Assembly (NCBI RefSeq): GCF_949296715.1
Contig: NZ_CASFQD010000013.1
Span: forward strand, 22,958 to 86,957
Direction of reading: 5' to 3'
DNA from: an uncultured Alistipes sp.
GTDB taxonomy: Bacteria; Bacteroidota; Bacteroidia; Bacteroidales; Rikenellaceae
Length of the DNA stretch: 64,000 nt
The notes under the pieces are model-generated. The model had not been told where the DNA came from. It saw only the letters and a program-made list of their open reading frames with translations, and made no database searches. Within the stretch, counting starts at the first letter, position 1. Every line of letters starts with the position of its first letter. Shown here piece after piece: positions 52,079 to 60,934 of the stretch. A program made the translations under genes and the position numbers.

Positions 52079-53169
52079 TGAAACCCTACACCAAAAAAAT
52101 TGTCCTGGAGAACGGCCGTGAGTTCTACGGCTACGGCTTCGGTGCGGACCGGGAGTCGATCAACGAGATCGTCTTCAACACCTCGATGGTCGGTTATCAG
52201 GAGATCGTCTCCGATCCCTCGTACACGGACCAGACGGTGGTGATGACCTACCCGCTGATCGGCAACTACGGCACGGCCGAGGAGGATTACGAGACGAAGT
52301 TCCCGACCATCGGCGGCATGATCGTCCGCGAGTACAACGACATCCCGTCGAACTTCCGCTACACGCGCACGCTCAACGAGGTGTTCGAGGAGATGGGCAT
52401 TCCCGCCATCTCGGGGATCGACACGCGCGCCCTGACGCGCATCATCCGCGACGAGGGGTCGCAGAAGGTCCTCATGACCGACGCCTCGACGCCCCACGAG
52501 GAGGCGATGCGCCGGCTGCGCGCCTACGAGCTGCCGCACGACATGGTAGCGCGCGTGAGCTGCAGGAAGCGCTGGTTCTCGCGCACGCCCAACCACCGCT
52601 TCGACGTGGTGGCCATCGACTGCGGCATCAAGTACAACATCATCCGCTGCCTGAACCAGAAGGGGTGCAACGTGACGGTCGTGCCCTACGACGCAACGGT
52701 GGAGGAGATTCTGGCCTTCCGTCCCGACGGCATCTTCCTCTCGAACGGTCCGGGTGACCCGACCGACGTCGAGCCGGTGATCGAGAAGGTGCGGGCGCTG
52801 AAGGGCCGCCTGCCGATCTTCGGCATCTGCATGGGCCATCAGATGGTGGCGCTGGCCTACGGCGCGCGGACCTTCAAGATGAAGTTCGGCCACCGCGGCG
52901 GCAACCACCCCGTGAAGTGTCTCACGACAGGCAAAATCGAGATTACGAGCCAGAACCACAGCTACGCCGTGGACATCGACTCGCTGAAGGGTACGCCGCT
53001 GCAACTCACGCATGTCAACCTGCTGGACAACACGGCCGAAGGGGTCGAGTGCCCCGAGGAGATGGTCTTCTCGGTGCAGTACCATCCCGAGAGCGCCCCG
53101 GGCCCGCAGGACAGCACCTATTTGTTCGACAAGTTCATTAAAATGATGGAGGAGCACAAAAATGCCTAA
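52078..53169 (+). CDS. carA: Carbamoyl-phosphate synthase small subunit (glutamine amidotransferase)
   Basis: A 363-residue subunit. The N-terminal domain opens with LENGREFYGYGFG and contains FNTSMVGYQEIVSDPSY. The class I amidotransferase domain has the nucleophile in GICMGHQMVALAYG and the His/Glu pair in YHPESAPGP. It supplies ammonia to CarB. The start at 52078 uses the overlapping TAATG; the stop overlaps the carB start by 8 bp. Confidence 0.97.
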   Translation: MKPYTKKIVLENGREFYGYGFGADRESINEIVFNTSMVGYQEIVSDPSYTDQTVVMTYPLIGNYGTAEEDYETKFPTIGGMIVREYNDIPSNFRYTRTLNEVFEEMGIPAISGIDTRALTRIIRDEGSQKVLMTDASTPHEEAMRRLRAYELPHDMVARVSCRKRWFSRTPNHRFDVVAIDCGIKYNIIRCLNQKGCNVTVVPYDATVEEILAFRPDGIFLSNGPGDPTDVEPVIEKVRALKGRLPIFGICMGHQMVALAYGARTFKMKFGHRGGNHPVKCLTTGKIEITSQNHSYAVDIDSLKGTPLQLTHVNLLDNTAEGVECPEEMVFSVQYHPESAPGPQDSTYLFDKFIKMMEEHKNA

Positions 53170-56100
53170 GAGAAGAGATATCAACAAGGTGATGGTCATC
53201 GGCTCGGGCCCGATCGTCATCGGCCAGGCCGCGGAGTTCGACTACGCGGGCACGCAGGCCTGCATGGCCCTTCGCGAGGAGGGATACGAGGTCGTGCTGG
53301 TGAACTCGAACCCGGCGACGATCATGACCGACACGCACATCGCCGACAAGGTCTACATGGAGCCGCTGACGCTGGAGTATGTGGCCAAGATCATCCGCTA
53401 CGAGCGTCCCGACGCCATCGTCCCGGGACTGGGCGGACAGACGGGTCTGAACCTGGCGGTGCAGCTGGCCAAGAAGGGTATCCTCCAGGAGTGCCAGGTC
53501 GAGATTCTGGGTACGTCGTTCGAGTCGATCGAGCGGGCCGAGGACCGCGAGCTCTTCAAGGAGCTGTGCCAGTCGCTCGGCGAGCCGGTGCTGCCCTCGG
53601 AGGTCGCCTCCTCGACCGAGGAGGCCGTGGCGATCGCCTCGCGCATCGGCTATCCCGTCGTGCTGCGCCCCGCCTTCACGCTGGGCGGCACGGGCGGCGG
53701 CTTCGCCGACAACGAGCAGGAGCTGCGCGAGATGATGCGCAACGCGCTGTTCCTCTCGCCCGTGCATCAGGTGCTCATCGAGAAGAGCATCAAGGGCTAC
53801 AAGGAGATCGAGTACGAGGTGATCCGCGACAGCAACGACACGGCCATCGCCATCTGCAACATGGAGAACATCGACCCGGTGGGCATCCACACGGGCGACT
53901 CGATCGTCGTGGCCCCGAGCCAGACGCTCACCAACCGCGAGTACCAGATGCTGCGCGACTCGGCGCTGAAGATCATCCGCGCGCTGAAGATCGAGGGCGG
54001 CTGCAACGTGCAGTTCGCGCTCGACCCCCTCTCGTTCAAGTATTACCTGATCGAGGTCAACCCCCGTGTCTCGCGTTCGTCGGCCCTCGCGTCGAAGGCC
54101 TCGGGATACCCCATCGCGCGCGTCAGCGCCAAGATCGCCGTGGGCCTGACCCTCGACGAGATCCGCATCGCCAATACGCCGGCCTCGTTCGAGCCGACGC
54201 TCGACTACGTGGTGACGAAGATCGCCCGCTTCCCCTTCGACAAGTTCTCCGACGCCTCGAACAAGCTCGGCACGCAGATGAAGGCCACGGGCGAGGTGAT
54301 GGCCGTGGGCCGCACGATCGAGGAGTCGCTGCTCAAGGCCGTGCGGTCGCTCGAGACGGGCGTCTGCCACATCTACCACAAGAAATTCGACACGTGGTCG
54401 AACGACGAACTGCTCGCCTACATCAAGGACGGCACGGACGACCGCCTCTATGCCATCGCGCAGCTCATCCGCGGGGGCATCGACCTGGTGCTGATCTACA
54501 ACCGCACGAAGATCGACATGTTCTTCCTCGAGAAGTTCAAGAACATCGTCGAGTTCGAGCGCGTCGTGCGCGACCATCCGATGGACGTCGAGACGCTGCG
54601 CGACGCCAAGCGCATGGGATTCAGCGACAAGTATATCGGCCAGCTGTGGGGCCTCTCGCAGCACGAGATGTACCGCCTGCGCGAGCGCAACGGCATCTTC
54701 CCCGTCTACAAGATGATCGACACGTGCGCCAGCGAGTTCTCCTCCTACGTGCCCTACTTCTACTCGACCTACGAGACCGAGAACGAATCGGTCGTGAGCG
54801 ACAAGCAGAAGATCGTCGTGCTCGGCTCGGGCCCGATCCGCATCGGACAGGGCGTCGAGTTCGACTACTCGACCGTCCACGCCATCTGGTCGATCCGCGC
54901 CGCGGGCTACGAGGCGATCATCATCAACAACAACCCCGAGACCGTCTCGACGGACTACACGACCAGCGACAAGCTCTACTTCGAGCCGCTGACGGTCGAG
55001 GACGTGATGAACGTCATCCACCTCGAGCACCCGAAGGCGATCGTCGTCTCGCTCGGAGGCCAGACGGCCATCAACCTCGCCGAGCCGCTCGCCGAGCTGG
55101 GCGTGCCGATCATCGGCACCGACTGCGAGGCGATCCGCAACGCCGAGGACCGCGGCTGCTTCGAGAAGATCATGGAGGAGCTGCGCATCCCGCAGCCCGA
55201 GGCCGAGGCCGTGACGGACATCGAGGCGGGCGTGCGCGCCGCGGCCCGTATCGGCTATCCGGTGCTCGTGCGTCCGAGCTACGTGCTGGGCGGCCGCGCC
55301 ATGCAGATCGTCTCGAACGAGGAGCGCCTGCGCCACTACCTGCAGACGGCCGTTGAGGTCAACGAGGACTCGCCGGTGCTCGTCGACCGCTACATCATGG
55401 GCAAGGAGCTCGAGGTCGACGCCATCTGCGACGGCCGCGACGTCTTCATCCCCGGCATCATGGAGCACGTCGAGCGCACGGGCATCCACTCGGGCGACTC
55501 GATCAGCGTCTACCCGACCTTCAGCGTCGGCGAAAAGGCCAAGCGCAAGATCATCGACTACACGGTGCGGCTGGGCCTGCGCATCGGCATCGTGGGCCTG
55601 TACAACATCCAGTTTATCCTCGACGGCGAGGAGGATGTCTACGTCATCGAGGTCAACCCGCGCTCGTCGCGCACGGTGCCCTTCCTCTCGAAGTCCACAG
55701 GCGTGCAGATGGCCCACATCGCCACGCAGGTGATCCTCGGGCGGTCGCTGCGCGAGCAGGGCATCACCGAGGTCTACGGCCGGGAGAAGGAGCGCTGGTA
55801 CGTCAAGGCCCCGGCCTTCTCCTTCGCGAAGATCCGCGGCATGGACTCCTACCTCTCGCCCGAGATGAAGTCCACGGGCGAGGCGATCGGCTACGACGAC
55901 AAGCTTACGCGCGCCCTCTACAAGGCGCTGCAGGCCACGGGCATGAACGTCTCGAACTACGGCACGATCTTCGTCACGATCGCCGATCAGGACAAGCCGC
56001 AGGCGCTGCCGCTCGTGCGCCGCTTCTACGACCTGGGCTTCAACATCGAGGCGACGACCGGTACGGCCGAATTTCTCCGGGCGCACGGGCTGCGCACGCG

Positions 56101-56344
56101 CACGCGCCGCAAGCTGAGCGAGGGCAGCTCGGAGATCATCGACTCGCTGCGCCAGGGCCACGTCAGCTACGTCATCAACACGATCGACATCAACCAGCAC
56201 AACACGCGCCTGGACGGTTATGAAATCCGCCGCACGGCCGTCGAGAACAACGTGACGGTCTTCACGGCGCTCGAGACGGTGAAGGTGCTGCTCGACGTGC
56301 TGGAGGAGATCACGCTGCGCGTCTCGACGATCGACGCCAAATAA
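53162..56344 (+). CDS. carB: Carbamoyl-phosphate synthase large subunit
   Basis: A 1060-residue enzyme with two homologous ATP-grasp halves: VMVIGSGPIVIGQAAEFDYAG opens the first and IVVLGSGPIRIGQGVEFDYS the second (about residue 548). The oligomerisation part lies between them. The C-terminal MGS-like allosteric domain (from about 930) begins near FVTIADQDKP and includes FNIEATTGTAEFLRAHGL. Length is close to the usual 1070. No pyrimidine repressor is encoded in the window, so allosteric control of CarB by UMP is a possible second layer. Confidence 0.97.
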   Translation: MPKRRDINKVMVIGSGPIVIGQAAEFDYAGTQACMALREEGYEVVLVNSNPATIMTDTHIADKVYMEPLTLEYVAKIIRYERPDAIVPGLGGQTGLNLAVQLAKKGILQECQVEILGTSFESIERAEDRELFKELCQSLGEPVLPSEVASSTEEAVAIASRIGYPVVLRPAFTLGGTGGGFADNEQELREMMRNALFLSPVHQVLIEKSIKGYKEIEYEVIRDSNDTAIAICNMENIDPVGIHTGDSIVVAPSQTLTNREYQMLRDSALKIIRALKIEGGCNVQFALDPLSFKYYLIEVNPRVSRSSALASKASGYPIARVSAKIAVGLTLDEIRIANTPASFEPTLDYVVTKIARFPFDKFSDASNKLGTQMKATGEVMAVGRTIEESLLKAVRSLETGVCHIYHKKFDTWSNDELLAYIKDGTDDRLYAIAQLIRGGIDLVLIYNRTKIDMFFLEKFKNIVEFERVVRDHPMDVETLRDAKRMGFSDKYIGQLWGLSQHEMYRLRERNGIFPVYKMIDTCASEFSSYVPYFYSTYETENESVVSDKQKIVVLGSGPIRIGQGVEFDYSTVHAIWSIRAAGYEAIIINNNPETVSTDYTTSDKLYFEPLTVEDVMNVIHLEHPKAIVVSLGGQTAINLAEPLAELGVPIIGTDCEAIRNAEDRGCFEKIMEELRIPQPEAEAVTDIEAGVRAAARIGYPVLVRPSYVLGGRAMQIVSNEERLRHYLQTAVEVNEDSPVLVDRYIMGKELEVDAICDGRDVFIPGIMEHVERTGIHSGDSISVYPTFSVGEKAKRKIIDYTVRLGLRIGIVGLYNIQFILDGEEDVYVIEVNPRSSRTVPFLSKSTGVQMAHIATQVILGRSLREQGITEVYGREKERWYVKAPAFSFAKIRGMDSYLSPEMKSTGEAIGYDDKLTRALYKALQATGMNVSNYGTIFVTIADQDKPQALPLVRRFYDLGFNIEATTGTAEFLRAHGLRTRTRRKLSEGSSEIIDSLRQGHVSYVINTIDINQHNTRLDGYEIRRTAVENNVTVFTALETVKVLLDVLEEITLRVSTIDAK

Positions 56345-56416
56345 CATCCGGGAGCGATCCCGACCCGGGCGGCGGCTTTCCGACCGCTTGTCCGGGCGAT
56401 AGAGAAACAGGACAAG

Positions 56417-57157
56417 ATGTACAAAAAGGGAATCTACGAAATCCGCTCGAACGAGCCGCTGACCGACGCCGTGTGGCGCATGGTCCTTGAGGGCGACACG
56501 CAGTGGATCACGGCGCCGGGGCAGTTCGTCAACATCGCCCTCGAGGGGCGCTACCTGCGCCGCCCGATCTCGGTGTGCGACTATGACGCCGCGACGCTGA
56601 CGCTCGTCTACAAGGTCGTGGGCGGCGGCACGGAGCAGATGAGCCGCATGCGGCCCGGCCAAAGGCTGGATCTGCTCACGGGGCTGGGCAACGGCTTCAC
56701 GCTGCGCGACGAGGTGCGGCGCCCGCTGCTCGTGGGCGGCGGCGTGGGCGTGCCTCCGCTCTACAACCTGGCGCGGCAGCTGCTGGCCGCCGGGCGTCCG
56801 GTCACGGTGGTGCTGGGCTTCAACACCGCCGCGGAGGTCTTCTACGCGGAGGAGTTCCGCGCACTGGGCTGCGAGGTGATCCTCGCGACGGCCGACGGCT
56901 CGGCCGGCATCCGGGGCTTCGTCACCACGGCCATCGACGCCGCACGGCCCGACTTCGACTACTTCTACGCCTGCGGGCCGCTACCGATGCTGCGGGCCCT
57001 GGCCGGGGCGGTGCCGCAGCAGGGGCAGCTCTCCTTCGAGGAGCGCATGGGCTGCGGATTCGGCGCCTGCATGGGCTGTTCGTGCAAAACGAAATACGGG
57101 AACAAGCGCATCTGCAAGGAGGGTCCCGTGCTGGAGAAAGGAGAGATCGTATGGTAG
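56417..57157 (+). CDS. pyrK: Dihydroorotate dehydrogenase electron-transfer subunit
   Basis: A 246-residue flavin-iron-sulfur protein. The FAD domain includes RRPISVCDYD and the nucleotide domain GGGVGVPPLYNLARQL. The [2Fe-2S] cysteines are in MGCGFGACMGCSCKT with a later KRICKEGP. It passes electrons from the type 1B PyrD to NAD. It overlaps pyrD by 7 bp, as expected for a complex. Confidence 0.95.
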   Translation: MYKKGIYEIRSNEPLTDAVWRMVLEGDTQWITAPGQFVNIALEGRYLRRPISVCDYDAATLTLVYKVVGGGTEQMSRMRPGQRLDLLTGLGNGFTLRDEVRRPLLVGGGVGVPPLYNLARQLLAAGRPVTVVLGFNTAAEVFYAEEFRALGCEVILATADGSAGIRGFVTTAIDAARPDFDYFYACGPLPMLRALAGAVPQQGQLSFEERMGCGFGACMGCSCKTKYGNKRICKEGPVLEKGEIVW

Positions 57158-58062
57158 ACACATCGGTGGTATTGAGCGGCCTGCGACTGGACAATCCGGT
57201 CATCCCGGCCAGCGGCACGTTCGGCTACGGCGCCGAATTCCGCGACTTCTACGACATCAACATCCTCGGGTCGTTCTCCTTCAAGGGAACGACCCGCGAG
57301 GCGCGCTTCGGCAACCCCACGCCGCGCATCGCCGAGTGCACGGCGGGCATGATCAATGCCGTGGGACTGCAGAATCCCGGCATCGACCACGTGATCGCCG
57401 AGGAGCTGCCGCGCCTGAAGGAATTTTTCCACAAACCCGTCATCGCCAACATCTCGGGCTTCTCGGTCGAGGAGTACGCCTACTGCTGCGAATGCATCGA
57501 CCGAGAGGAGCAGGTGGGGATTATCGAGGTCAACGTCTCGTGCCCCAACGTGCGGCACGGGGGCATGTCGTTCGGCACGTCGCCCGAGGCGGCGGCCGAG
57601 GTGACACGCGCCGTGAAGGCCGTGACGACGAAACCCGTCTACATCAAGCTCTCGCCCAACGTCACGGACATCGTCGCGATCGCCCGGGCGTGCGAGGAGG
57701 CCGGAGCCGACGGCATCTGCCTGATAAACACCCTGCTGGGCATGCGCATCGACACGGTGCAGCGGCGCGCCGTCATCGCCAACACGATGGGCGGCTTCTC
57801 GGGCCCGGCGGTCTTCCCTGTGGCCGTGAGGATGGTCTACCAGGTGGCCCGGGCCTGCTCCGTCCCGGTGATGGGGTGCGGCGGCGTGCAGTCGGCGCGC
57901 GACGTCATCGAGATGATGATGGCAGGAGCCACGGCCGTGCAGGTCGGGGCGGCGAACCTGGTGAACCCCTACGCCTCGAAGGAGATCGTCGAGGCGCTGC
58001 CCGACGAGATGCGCCGCCTGGGCATCGAGCGGTTGAGCGACATCATCGGCATCGTGGAGTAG
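57151..58062 (+). CDS. pyrD: Dihydroorotate dehydrogenase, type 1B catalytic subunit
   Basis: A 303-residue FMN enzyme. I chose the start at 57151 (MVDTSVVLSGLRLDNP), which overlaps the pyrK stop. The active-site segment NVSCPNVRHGG contains the Cys characteristic of class 1B, and KLSPNVTDI and MGCGGVQSARDVIEMMMAGATAVQVG match the family. It converts dihydroorotate to orotate using NAD through PyrK. Confidence 0.96.
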   Translation: MVDTSVVLSGLRLDNPVIPASGTFGYGAEFRDFYDINILGSFSFKGTTREARFGNPTPRIAECTAGMINAVGLQNPGIDHVIAEELPRLKEFFHKPVIANISGFSVEEYAYCCECIDREEQVGIIEVNVSCPNVRHGGMSFGTSPEAAAEVTRAVKAVTTKPVYIKLSPNVTDIVAIARACEEAGADGICLINTLLGMRIDTVQRRAVIANTMGGFSGPAVFPVAVRMVYQVARACSVPVMGCGGVQSARDVIEMMMAGATAVQVGAANLVNPYASKEIVEALPDEMRRLGIERLSDIIGIVE

Positions 58063-58145
58063 CGCGGTGCGCGGGGTGTCCCGACCGGCACCTGCCGTAA
58101 GAAACGGAATCCGAACAACGAAACGAATTGAAAAACCATACGACT

Positions 58146-58859
58146 ATGCAACGCGACGTAATCATTGCCTGCGACTTCAAGTCCGCAGAAGATACCTTTG
58201 CCTTCCTCGACCTGTTCCGCGACGAGGCGCGCAAACCCTTTCTGAAGATCGGCATGGAGCTCTTCTACGCCGAGGGCCCGGCCATCGTGCGCGAGATCAA
58301 GCGCCGGGGCCACCGCATCTTCCTCGACCTGAAGCTCCACGACATACCCAACACGGTGCGCAAGGCGATGGCCGTGCTGTCGCGCCTCGACGTGGACATG
58401 TGCAACGTCCACGCCGCCGGGACCATCGAGATGATGCGCGCGGCCCGCGAGGGGCTGACGCGCGAGGACGGCACGCGGCCCCTGCTGATCGCCGTCACGC
58501 AGCTCACCTCGACAAGCGAGGAGCGTATGCAGCGCGAGCTGCTCATCGGCGCGTCGATCAACGACACGATCGTCCACTATGCGCGCAACGCCCGCGAGGC
58601 GGGGCTCGACGGCGTGGTCTGCTCGCCGCTCGAGGCCGGCATGGTGCACGAGGCGTGCGGGGCCGAATTCCTCACGGTGACGCCCGGCGTGCGCTTTGCC
58701 GACGGCGACGTGGCCGACCAGGTGCGTGTCACGACCCCGGCCCGGGCCCGCGAGATCGGCTCGGACTTCATCGTCGTGGGACGCCCCATCACCGCGGCTG
58801 CCGACCCCGTGGCGGCCTACCGGCGCTGTGTGCGGGAGTTTTGTGAAGGTGAAAAGTGA
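58146..58859 (+). CDS. pyrF: Orotidine 5'-phosphate decarboxylase
   Basis: A 237-residue enzyme making UMP. The start at 58146 (MQRDVIIACDFKSAED) is the ATG; an upstream TTG in frame is less likely. The catalytic segment is IFLDLKLHDIPNT (Asp, Lys, Asp), with TPGVRFADGD and IVVGRPIT later. The last codons (CEGEK) run into a 7-bp tandem repeat that fills the next gap, so the repeat seems to have invaded the very end of the gene. Confidence 0.96.
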   Translation: MQRDVIIACDFKSAEDTFAFLDLFRDEARKPFLKIGMELFYAEGPAIVREIKRRGHRIFLDLKLHDIPNTVRKAMAVLSRLDVDMCNVHAAGTIEMMRAAREGLTREDGTRPLLIAVTQLTSTSEERMQRELLIGASINDTIVHYARNAREAGLDGVVCSPLEAGMVHEACGAEFLTVTPGVRFADGDVADQVRVTTPARAREIGSDFIVVGRPITAAADPVAAYRRCVREFCEGEK

Positions 58860-58890
58860 AAAGTAAAAAGTGAAAGGTAAAGGGTGACGG
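58849..58890 (+). repeat. Heptad tandem array, arm A
   Basis: About six units of 7 bp of the type GTGAAAA (GTGAAAA, GTGAAAA, GTAAAAA, GTGAAAG, GTAAAGG, GTGACGG). It starts inside the last codons of pyrF and is the inverted complement of arm B at 59314-59383. Confidence 0.85.
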
Positions 58891-59048
58891 ACGGGGCGGC
58901 GGACGGAACGCGGTCCGCTGCGGACGGCGGGTCCCGCACGAAAAAGAGTTGTAAAATTGCTTTTTCCTTCGTACCTTCACTACGGCGTTTTGCCCGAAAT
59001 ACCGTCCCGGCCGGACGGAACGGCACGGTTTTTAACGGAAACAGGTTG

Positions 59049-59262
59049 CGGGTCCGGCGGAGGTTGGAGCCCAGTGGAAGTTGGAAGCCAGCGGCGGAAG
59101 CTGCGGGTTCGACGGAGGTCGAGGCCTGACGGCGGAAGCCTGGGACCCGGCGGAAGTTGGGCCCGGTGGCGGAAGTCCGGGAGCTGGGCGGAAGTTGTGA
59201 CCCGATGGCGGAAGCCGGGAACCAGCGGCGGAAACTGCGAGCCCGGCGAGATGGCAGAAGGA
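59049..59262. repeat. Degenerate 18-21-bp tandem repeat, GGCGGAAG type
   Basis: About ten imperfect units of the form GGCGGAAGYYGGGANCC in the middle of a noncoding island between pyrF and the glutaredoxin gene, such as ggcggaagcctgggaccc and ggcggaagttgggcccggt. No reading frame is convincing across it. The rest of the island (58891-59048) holds an AAAATTGC-N20-TACCTTC stretch that resembles a degenerate promoter. Confidence 0.75.
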
Positions 59263-59313
59263 TGCTTTTGTCCGAACGTGATACCAAAAAACCGGCCCGC
59301 CCGGTGTACCGAA

Positions 59314-59383
59314 CCTTTGACTTTTGACTTTTAACTTTCGACTTTTGACCTTTGACTTTTCACTTTTCACCTTTAACTTTTAT
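59314..59383 (-). repeat. Heptad tandem array, arm B
   Basis: Ten units of 7 bp of the type CTTTTGA (also CTTTTCA, CCTTTAA), directly before the glutaredoxin start codon. Its part at 59355-59371 (ACTTTTCACTTTTCACC) is the perfect inverted complement of 58848-58864 in arm A, so an RNA spanning both could form a long stem. Confidence 0.88.
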
Positions 59384-59387
59384 TCCC

Positions 59388-59654
59388 ATGTCGCTGCCTG
59401 TTAAACTCTTCTACCTGAAAACCTGCCCCTTCTGCAAGAAGGCGCTGCGCTATATCGACGAAGCCAAAGCCGCACATCCGGAGCTGGCGGCCGTTGCGAT
59501 CGAGATGATCGAGGAGTCCGAGCAGCCCGCCGTGGCCGACAGTTACGACTACTACTACGTGCCGACCTTCTATGTCAACGGTGTGAAGGTCCACGAAGGA
59601 GGCATCTACCCCGACGAGGTGGAGCGTATCCTGCGGCAGGCGCTCGGGGAGTGA
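59388..59654 (+). CDS. Glutaredoxin-like thiol protein
   Basis: An 88-residue single thioredoxin-fold domain. The start at 59388 (MSLPVKLFYLKTCPFCKKALRY) gives the active site CPFC at residues 13-16; the cis-Pro segment is YYYVPTFYVNG. It lacks a signal peptide, so it should be cytosolic. It may supply reducing power or control thiol status. It sits inside the pyr cluster but has no evident role there. The ATG follows a heptad repeat, leaving no ordinary ribosome-binding site, and Bacteroidetes do not need one. Confidence 0.9.
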   Translation: MSLPVKLFYLKTCPFCKKALRYIDEAKAAHPELAAVAIEMIEESEQPAVADSYDYYYVPTFYVNGVKVHEGGIYPDEVERILRQALGE

Positions 59655-59739
59655 CCGCGGGACGGACTTTTCGCGCACGGAGCCCCGCCCGGAAGGGTGT
59701 TCCGGATATTTTGAAACCGAAAAAACCGAGATAGGGACC

Positions 59740-60915
59740 ATGAAAAGATTGCTGACCCTGCTTTTGACGACGCTCGGCGTCGTCGCGCTGTCGCCCGTGC
59801 GGGCGCAGCAGCTCACCACGGATGACCACCTGACCGACTTCGACTTCGCCCTGCGGCAGGTGGAGGCGAACTATGCCGGCTTCCCCTCGAAGATGGAGGC
59901 CGGGAACCGGGCCGAATACCAGCTGCTCAAGACGCGCCTCGCGGAGGAGGTCGCCGCACAGGGACGTGCCGGTTACGATGCCGCGAGCGAACTGTTCGCG
60001 TGGTTCGGCGACCGCAACCTGCGCACGACGCTCTCGTCGATGACGAAGTACGAGCGTCCGCAGTCGGCCTATGCCTCGGCGAAGTACAGCCCGCAGAACA
60101 CGGCGACGCAGGTCGACGGCAAGACCTATCTGATCCGCGTCGTCTCGTTCGACGACGACGAGTCGCTGCGCTCGTGGATCGAGGCCGCCGCGGCCTGCTG
60201 CGGCGCCTGCGAGAACCTCATCATCGACCTGCGCTTCAACGACGGCACCTGCAACTCCGTCTACGGCCCTCTGCTGCAGGCCGCCTACGACCGTCCGGGC
60301 TCCGTGACGGGCGAGGAGCTCCGTGTCTCGGCGGACAATCTGGCTTACCTGCGCGCCGAAGCCGAGGCGCGGGGTGACATCTGGAGCCGGGAGCTGGCGC
60401 AGCGCATGGAGAGCGCCACGACGGAGTTCGTGCCCGGGAGCGACACGCGCGTCGTGCCCGTCGTCTTCAATTTCGTGCCGGCGATGCACCGCCGCGTGGC
60501 AATCCTTGTCAGCGGCGTGACCGCGGCGGCGGCCGAGCAGTTCATCCTCGACGTCCGGGCCTGCAACTCGCGGACGACGGTCTACGGCACGGAGCATACC
60601 GCGGGCAGCGTCGATTTCCAGCATGTGCGCGAGGTCGACATGCCCCGCAGCGGCGTGACGTGCTGCGTGCCGCTGGCGCGCTCGTACCGTGTGGCCGAGG
60701 GCAAGGGGCTCAACGGAGAGGGCATTGCCCCCGACGCGGTCATGGAGCTGCCGATGCCGGCCTCCGTCACGGACAATGTCGACGAATGGGTCTGCTGGGT
60801 GGCCAACGACCTGGCGAGCGGCGGGGCGCTTTCGGCCGCCGTGGCGAAGGCCGCCGAGAAGGCTGCTGCAAAGGCTGCCGCAAAGGAGGCGAAGAGATCG
60901 AAACGCAACCAATAA
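59740..60915 (+). CDS. Secreted S41-like peptidase homologue, probably inactive
   Basis: A 391-residue protein with a signal peptide (ending VRAQQ). The C-terminal half fits the S41 (C-terminal processing/tail-specific) core: NLIIDLRFNDG, AILVSGVTAAAAEQF, TVYGTEHTAGS and GLNGEGIAPD. The usual TASAAE segment with the Ser nucleophile is TAAAAE here: residue 263 is Ala (codon GCG), so hydrolysis is unlikely. The C-terminal tail is an Ala/Lys-rich helix. It lies between glutaredoxin and pyrE in the pyr cluster. It may bind peptides without cutting them. Confidence 0.8.
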   Translation: MKRLLTLLLTTLGVVALSPVRAQQLTTDDHLTDFDFALRQVEANYAGFPSKMEAGNRAEYQLLKTRLAEEVAAQGRAGYDAASELFAWFGDRNLRTTLSSMTKYERPQSAYASAKYSPQNTATQVDGKTYLIRVVSFDDDESLRSWIEAAAACCGACENLIIDLRFNDGTCNSVYGPLLQAAYDRPGSVTGEELRVSADNLAYLRAEAEARGDIWSRELAQRMESATTEFVPGSDTRVVPVVFNFVPAMHRRVAILVSGVTAAAAEQFILDVRACNSRTTVYGTEHTAGSVDFQHVREVDMPRSGVTCCVPLARSYRVAEGKGLNGEGIAPDAVMELPMPASVTDNVDEWVCWVANDLASGGALSAAVAKAAEKAAAKAAAKEAKRSKRNQ

Positions 60916-60934
60916 GTACCACAGTACAAACGAT

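Noticed and set aside
53138..56662. A 1174-codon open frame on the minus strand across carB
   Set aside because: It is the shadow of carB with the same biased composition and no recognisable motif.
57082..57150. An earlier start for pyrD
   Set aside because: The extra residues only mirror the pyrK end and lack similarity. The ATG at 57151 overlaps the pyrK stop and fits the family N terminus.
59049..59262. Tandem repeats considered as a CRISPR array
   Set aside because: The units are only 18-21 bp with no unique spacers and there are no cas genes. The same holds for the arrays at 20040 and 62774.
58849..59383. The heptad-flanked island considered as an insertion sequence
   Set aside because: There is no transposase frame and no target duplication that I can see. 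It is reported as a repeat island only.
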